A stretch of 9,144 nucleotides of DNA from positions 1 to 9,144 of the forward strand of contig URWZ01000051.1 of the NCBI GenBank assembly GCA_900551625.1, given 5' to 3'. The position numbers and the translations under genes were made by a program. The notes beneath the pieces are model-generated. The model was not told the origin of the DNA and ran no database searches. It was given only the letters and a program-made list of their open reading frames with translations. The stretch's first letter is position 1, and the number at the start of each line of letters is the position of its first letter. This DNA is from an uncultured Collinsella sp. (lineage in GTDB: Bacteria; Actinomycetota; Coriobacteriia; Coriobacteriales; Coriobacteriaceae). Positions 5,244 through 9,144 of the stretch are shown here, piece after piece.

Positions 5244-6155
5244 ATGAACGCTTCATCGCTTTCCTTCCAAGACATCATCCTGCGCCTCCAGCAGTACTGG
5301 GGCGAGCAGGGCTGCGTCATTATGCAGCCCTATGACTCCGAGGTCGGTGCCGGTACCTTCCACACCGCGACCACGTTGCGCTCGCTCGGTCCTGCCGAGT
5401 GGCGCACCTGCTACGCTCAGCCCTGCCGCCGTCCCGCCGACGGCCGCTACGGCGAGAATCCCAACCGCATGCAGCACTACTATCAGTTCCAGGTGCTCAT
5501 CAAGCCGTCGCCGGTCAACGCCCAGGAGCTCTACCTGGGTTCGCTGGCCGCCATTGGCCTGGACCCCAACGACCATGACGTCCGCTTTGTCGAGGACGAC
5601 TGGGAGAGCCCGACGCTGGGCGCCTGGGGCCTTGGCTGGGAGGTCTGGCTCAACGGCATGGAGGTCACGCAGTTTACGTACTTCCAGCAGGTGGGCGGCA
5701 TCGAGGTCGACCCTGTGCCCGTCGAGATTACCTATGGTCTGGAGCGCATCGCCATGTACGCTCAGGGCGTCAACTCCGTCTACGACCTGGTGTGGAGCTA
5801 TCTGCCCGATGGCACGCCGATGACCTATGGCGACGTGTTCCTGGAGAACGAGCGCGAGTTTAGCGCCTACAACTTTGAGGTCGCCAACGTCGAGATGATG
5901 CGTCAGAAGTTTGACGACTACGAGGCCGAGTGCCATTCCTGCCTGGAGCGCAAGCTGCCGCTGCCGGCATATGACTGCGTCATGAAGTGCAGCCATGCCT
6001 TCAACCTGCTCGATGCTCGCGGTGCGCTGTCCGCGGTCGAGCGTGCTAACTACATCCTGCGCGTCCGCGCCGTCGCCAAGGCGTGCTGCGAGGCCTATAT
6101 GGCCGAGGTCGCTGGAGTCAACGAGAATGCCGACCAGGAAGGCGAGGTGGCGTAA
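5244..6155 (+). CDS. glyQ: Glycyl-tRNA synthetase alpha subunit
   Basis: Catalytic class II subunit of the alpha2-beta2 enzyme that activates glycine with ATP and attaches it to tRNA-Gly. The 303 residues equal the E. coli length. [18 protein letters not shown] opens the protein. [16 protein letters not shown] (28-43) and [19 protein letters not shown] (57-75) form the active site, including the motif 2 arginines. [18 protein letters not shown] follows, then TYGLER (163-168), the motif 3 arginine region. The family often has HPAT where this protein has HTAT, a small variation. GAGGGG at 5227-5232 is 11 bases before the ATG, rather far, and AGAGG at 5238-5242 is too close, so initiation may be moderate. 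It is paired with glyS three bases downstream. Confidence 0.98.
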   Translation: MNASSLSFQDIILRLQQYWGEQGCVIMQPYDSEVGAGTFHTATTLRSLGPAEWRTCYAQPCRRPADGRYGENPNRMQHYYQFQVLIKPSPVNAQELYLGSLAAIGLDPNDHDVRFVEDDWESPTLGAWGLGWEVWLNGMEVTQFTYFQQVGGIEVDPVPVEITYGLERIAMYAQGVNSVYDLVWSYLPDGTPMTYGDVFLENEREFSAYNFEVANVEMMRQKFDDYEAECHSCLERKLPLPAYDCVMKCSHAFNLLDARGALSAVERANYILRVRAVAKACCEAYMAEVAGVNENADQEGEVA

Positions 6156-6158
6156 GCC

Positions 6159-8255
6159 ATGGCAGACGCTAAGGATTTCCTGTTTGAGATCGGTACGGAG
6201 GAAATGCCCTCTGCACCGCTGAACAATGCCGTCAAGCAGCTTGGCACCATGATTGCCAAGGGTCTCGACGAGGCCGGCCTGGCCCACGGCGAGGTCCGCG
6301 TGATCTCGAGCCCGCGTCGTCTGGCTGCGCTCGTGGCCGACGTCGCCACCGCGACCGATGAGGTTCACGAGGTCAAGCGTGGTCCCGCGGCAAACATTGC
6401 CTTTGATGCCGACGGCAACGCCACCAAGGCCGCCCAGGGCTTCGCTCGCAAGTGCGGTGTGGCTGCCGAGGATCTGGTCCGTCGCGAGGACACCGACGGC
6501 CGTGAGTACGTCTTTGCCGAGAAGAACATCCCTTCCGCCCCGGCCACCCCGATCCTGACGGCCCTGTGCGAGAAGACTATCGCTGGCCTGCAGTGGCCCA
6601 ACTACCGCTCTCAGCGCTGGGGTCACGAGCATGCGACCTTTGTTCGTCCGGTCCGCTGGATCTGCTGCCTTTTGGGCGAGGATGTTGTGCCCGTGTCGTT
6701 TGCCGACGTGACGAGTGGCAACACCACGCGTGGTCATCGCGTGCTTGGCCCCGGTGACCATGTGGTCGCCAGCCCCGCCGTCTACGAGCAGGTGCTCGAG
6801 GACGCCGGCGTGCTTTCTGCCGAGCGTCGTCGTGAAGCCATCCTTGCCGGTATCGCCGAGGTCGAGGCTGCGCGCCCCGGTTGCCATGTCGACACGCCCA
6901 AGAAGGTCTTCGAGGAGGTCATCAACCTCTGCGAGTGGCCGACGGTGCTTGTCGGTACCTTCGATGAGGAGTTCCTCAAGGTCCCGCACGAGATCATCTG
7001 CGAGTCCATGCTCACCAACCAGCGCTACTTCCCGATCTATGACGGCGAGGGCAAGCTCACGCGTGAGTTCGTGGTCGTCTCCAACAGCAAGCCCGAGAAC
7101 GCCGAGCGCGTGATCGACGGCAACGAGCGCGTCGTGCGTGCCCGTCTGGACGATGCCAAGTTCTTCTACGAGGAGGACCTGAAGATTTCCCTCGACGAGT
7201 TCCGTGAGCGTCTGGCCAAGGTCGCCTTCCAGGAGAAGCTCGGTAGCGTGCTCGCCAAGTCCGAGCGTATTGAGCAGCTCGCGCTCGCCATCGCCCGCGA
7301 GGCCCATCTGGGCGCCCACCTTGCCGCCGATGCCGCTCGCGCCGCTCACCTGTGCAAGGCCGACCTTGTATCCAACGCCGTCGTTGAGTTCACGAGCCAG
7401 CAGGGCGTTATGGGCGGTTATTACGCTTCCGCGATGGGGGAGAACGACGAGGTCGCCCACGCCATTCGCGATCACTATCGTCCCCGCTTTGCCGGCGATG
7501 AGCTGCCCGAGGGCACCGCTGGCTGCATCGTGGCCTGTGCCGACAAGCTCGATACCATTGCGGGTATCTTTGCCATCGGCGAGCCCCCGACCGGCTCGTC
7601 CGACCCGTACGCGCTGCGTCGCGCCGCCATCGGCATCATCAACATCCTGCGCGACCGTCTGCCGATCGACCCCACGTCGCTCATCGACTTTGCGCTCGAG
7701 CTCTATAGCGAGCAGGGCATTGAGTTCGACGCCGCCGAGGTCGCCCAGCAGGTTCGTGACTTCTTCCACGGCCGTCTGGTGAGCATGGCCCGCGACGAGA
7801 AGATTCCGGCCGACACCGTTGCCGCCGTCTCCGCGGTGCACATCATTGCCCCGTCGCTCTTCTTCGCCCGCTGCGCCGCCCTCGATGAGGCCCGCAAGAA
7901 CGACGCCGAGACCTTCGACAACCTGGCAACCGCCTACGCCCGCGCGGCGCACATCTCCAAGCCCGAGCTGGGCGCGGAGTACGATCGCGCCCTGATGGGC
8001 GAGGTCGAGCTTGCGCTTGCCGATGCCTCCGAGGCCGCTCAGACCGCCGTCGACGCCGCTCTCGCCGCCGAGGATTATCCTGCCGCGTTTGCCGCTCTGG
8101 CCGCCCTGCGCGCGCCCATCGACCGTTTCTTCGATGAGGTCATGGTCATGGACAAGGACGAGCAGCTCCGCGATAATCGCCTTAAGCTGCTCAACCGCTT
8201 CGAGGCCGTTTTCTCCGGCATCGCCAACATCGGTGAGCTTGCCCGCAAAAAGTAA
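6159..8255 (+). CDS. glyS: Glycyl-tRNA synthetase beta subunit
   Basis: Large subunit of the alpha2-beta2 glycyl-tRNA synthetase, responsible for tRNA binding. The 698 residues are close to the 689 of E. coli. The N-terminus FEIGTEEMPS (9-18) and SPRRLAALV are family hallmarks. The HD-like domain contains FTSQQGVMGGYYA and the signature ADKLDTIAGIFAIGEPPTGSSDPYALRRAA, with ADKLDT at 461-466 and DPYALRR at 482-488. The C-terminal part is the DALR-type anticodon-binding domain, with NRLKLLNRFEAVFSGIANI near the end. The ATG at 6159 has GAGGTGG at 6144-6150 eight bases upstream, within the end of glyQ. The high-GC codon use leaves very long open frames on the opposite strand, which are shadows. 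Confidence 0.98.
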   Translation: MADAKDFLFEIGTEEMPSAPLNNAVKQLGTMIAKGLDEAGLAHGEVRVISSPRRLAALVADVATATDEVHEVKRGPAANIAFDADGNATKAAQGFARKCGVAAEDLVRREDTDGREYVFAEKNIPSAPATPILTALCEKTIAGLQWPNYRSQRWGHEHATFVRPVRWICCLLGEDVVPVSFADVTSGNTTRGHRVLGPGDHVVASPAVYEQVLEDAGVLSAERRREAILAGIAEVEAARPGCHVDTPKKVFEEVINLCEWPTVLVGTFDEEFLKVPHEIICESMLTNQRYFPIYDGEGKLTREFVVVSNSKPENAERVIDGNERVVRARLDDAKFFYEEDLKISLDEFRERLAKVAFQEKLGSVLAKSERIEQLALAIAREAHLGAHLAADAARAAHLCKADLVSNAVVEFTSQQGVMGGYYASAMGENDEVAHAIRDHYRPRFAGDELPEGTAGCIVACADKLDTIAGIFAIGEPPTGSSDPYALRRAAIGIINILRDRLPIDPTSLIDFALELYSEQGIEFDAAEVAQQVRDFFHGRLVSMARDEKIPADTVAAVSAVHIIAPSLFFARCAALDEARKNDAETFDNLATAYARAAHISKPELGAEYDRALMGEVELALADASEAAQTAVDAALAAEDYPAAFAALAALRAPIDRFFDEVMVMDKDEQLRDNRLKLLNRFEAVFSGIANIGELARKK

Positions 8256-8262
8256 GCCAGCC

Positions 8263-8276
8263 TGCGCATAAGCGCA
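8263..8276 (+). other. Short hairpin in the glyS-regulator gap
   Basis: TGCGC (8263-8267) and GCGCA (8272-8276) form a perfect 5-base stem with an ATAA loop, ending just before the AGGAG ribosome binding site at 8279-8283. There is no U tract, so it is not an intrinsic terminator. It could tune translation of the next gene or be chance. Confidence 0.2.
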
Positions 8277-8289
8277 AAAGGAGCCCCGC

Positions 8290-9144
8290 ATGGATTGCCC
8301 GGTCACCGCTCGTCCCACCGTTATCGTTATCTCCGACTCGCTCGGTGATACCGCTTGTGAGGTGGTGCTTGCGGCGTCCGGGCAATTTGATGAAGGGGCT
8401 TTTCGTCTCTTGCGCCTGCCCAAGGTGAACTCGGTGGAGCAGGTCAAGTCGTTTGTGGGTCCGCGCGTCGATGCGGACCATCGTGATATTGCCGTGTTCC
8501 ACACTATCGTCGACCCAGCGCTTCGCGCCCGCGTGCTCGATTATCTGGGCATGCTGCACATTCGCTCGGTCGACCTGATCGGCCCGACGCTTGCCGTGCT
8601 GTCGTCGCTTATTGGCGTGCCTCTCAAGGGCGTTGCGGGTGTGATTCACAAGACCGACGATCGCTATTTCCATCGTATCGAGGCTATGGAGTATTTCGTT
8701 GAGCACGATGACGGGCGCGGCTGCGATGATCTGTCGGATGCCGATATCGTGCTGCTGGGTGTATCCCGCACGTCCAAGACGCCGCTGTCGATGTATTTGG
8801 CCTATCAGGGCTACAAGGTCGCCAACGTTCCGTTGGCCCAGGGCATAGAGCCGCCCAAGTCGATTTACGAGGTCGATCCGATGCGGTTGTTCGGTCTGAT
8901 TTCGACCGTCGATGTGATTGCCGAGATTCGCGATAGCCGCCTGGGCGACGACTATGCCCGCGCCGTTGCCGGCTCTTATGCCGAGCCCGAGAGCGTGCGC
9001 GGCGAGCTCGAGGAGGCTCGTGCCCTCATGAAACGTCTGGGTTGCTTTGTGGTGCGCACCGACGGCAAGGCGATCGAGGAGAGTGCCTCCGAGATCATTG
9101 CCCACCTCGAAGAAATTCAAGAGGCAAGAGCCCGCCGTGCCGCC
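8290..9144 (+). CDS. PPDK/PEP-synthase regulatory kinase-phosphorylase (DUF299), 3' end open
   Basis: Bifunctional regulator that inactivates pyruvate phosphate dikinase or PEP synthase by ADP-dependent phosphorylation of a threonine, and reverses this by Pi-dependent dephosphorylation. It opens with PTVIVISDSLGDTA, the usual family start. HKTDDRYFHRIEAMEYFVEHDDGR is a strong signature, and GVSRTSKTP (residues 157-165) is the P-loop-like nucleotide site. VANVPLAQG and PKSIYEVDP follow. The ATG at 8290 has AGGAG at 8279-8283, six bases away. The frame stays open for 285 codons to the last base. Relatives are about 270-280 residues, so at most a short tail should be missing. Whether the target is PPDK or PEP synthase cannot be told from this sequence. 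Firmicutes such as Bacillus also carry this family (yqfL) close to glyQS, so the linkage is old. Confidence 0.93.
   Translation, partial: MDCPVTARPTVIVISDSLGDTACEVVLAASGQFDEGAFRLLRLPKVNSVEQVKSFVGPRVDADHRDIAVFHTIVDPALRARVLDYLGMLHIRSVDLIGPTLAVLSSLIGVPLKGVAGVIHKTDDRYFHRIEAMEYFVEHDDGRGCDDLSDADIVLLGVSRTSKTPLSMYLAYQGYKVANVPLAQGIEPPKSIYEVDPMRLFGLISTVDVIAEIRDSRLGDDYARAVAGSYAEPESVRGELEEARALMKRLGCFVVRTDGKAIEESASEIIAHLEEIQEARARRAA

Noticed and set aside
5253..8504. Minus-strand open frame of 1083 codons opposite glyQ, glyS and the regulator
   Set aside because: It is antisense to three clearly conserved genes. Its low-complexity Gly/Leu/Val/Asp/Ala composition is what a G/C-biased third position produces on the opposite strand, and no domain or ribosome binding site was recognised.
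1..9144. CRISPR arrays, tRNA or rRNA genes, toxin-antitoxin or phage-defence modules
   Set aside because: No regularly spaced repeats, no cloverleaf or rRNA-like stretches and no unexplained gene pairs were seen. Apart from the IS, the coding regions are recognisable housekeeping genes.

Overview
The window looks like the end of a contig from a GC-rich gut actinobacterium of the class Coriobacteriia, most likely Collinsella or a close relative. This is inferred from four things: codons ending mostly in G or C, the IS1249-type transposase, the mix of Actinobacteria-like gene order with a two-subunit glyQ/glyS glycyl-tRNA synthetase, and the style of the protein sequences. No database search was possible. 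The first 47 bases are not biological. They are an Illumina Nextera P7 adapter, including a sample index, left in the assembly.

Layout: (1) 1-47 is adapter. (2) 48 to about 1187 is the 3' part of an insertion sequence carrying an IS1249/IS256-type DDE transposase whose first few residues were lost at the adapter junction. (3) 1188-1238 is a short convergent intergenic stretch with a terminator-like hairpin. (4) 1239-2492, minus strand, is dinB, the Y-family DNA polymerase IV. (5) 2493-2693 is a divergent control region between dinB and rpsP. (6) 2694-5184, plus strand, is a tight ribosome-maturation block: rpsP, khpA, rimM, trmD, lepB, with gaps of 2 to 10 bases. (7) 5244-8255 is glyQ-glyS, 3 bases apart. 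(8) 8290-9144 is a DUF299-family kinase/pyrophosphorylase that regulates pyruvate phosphate dikinase or PEP synthase. It is still open at the last base of the window.

The plus-strand genes form one co-directional run from rpsP to the window end. They cover ribosomal small-subunit assembly (S16, RimM, KhpA), tRNA modification (TrmD), protein export (signal peptidase I), glycine charging (GlyQS) and control of the pyruvate/PEP node. The genes from rpsP to lepB are very probably co-transcribed. The 59-base lepB-glyQ gap and 34-base glyS-regulator gap allow either read-through or weak internal promoters.

I found no convincing evidence of an undescribed system. Apart from the IS and the adapter artefact, this is ordinary core-genome sequence. 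The points most worth a second look are the adapter-derived false protein start, the foreign codon use of the transposase, the apparently leaderless dinB start, the run of non-ATG starts at the head of the rpsP operon, and the absence of rplS between trmD and lepB.
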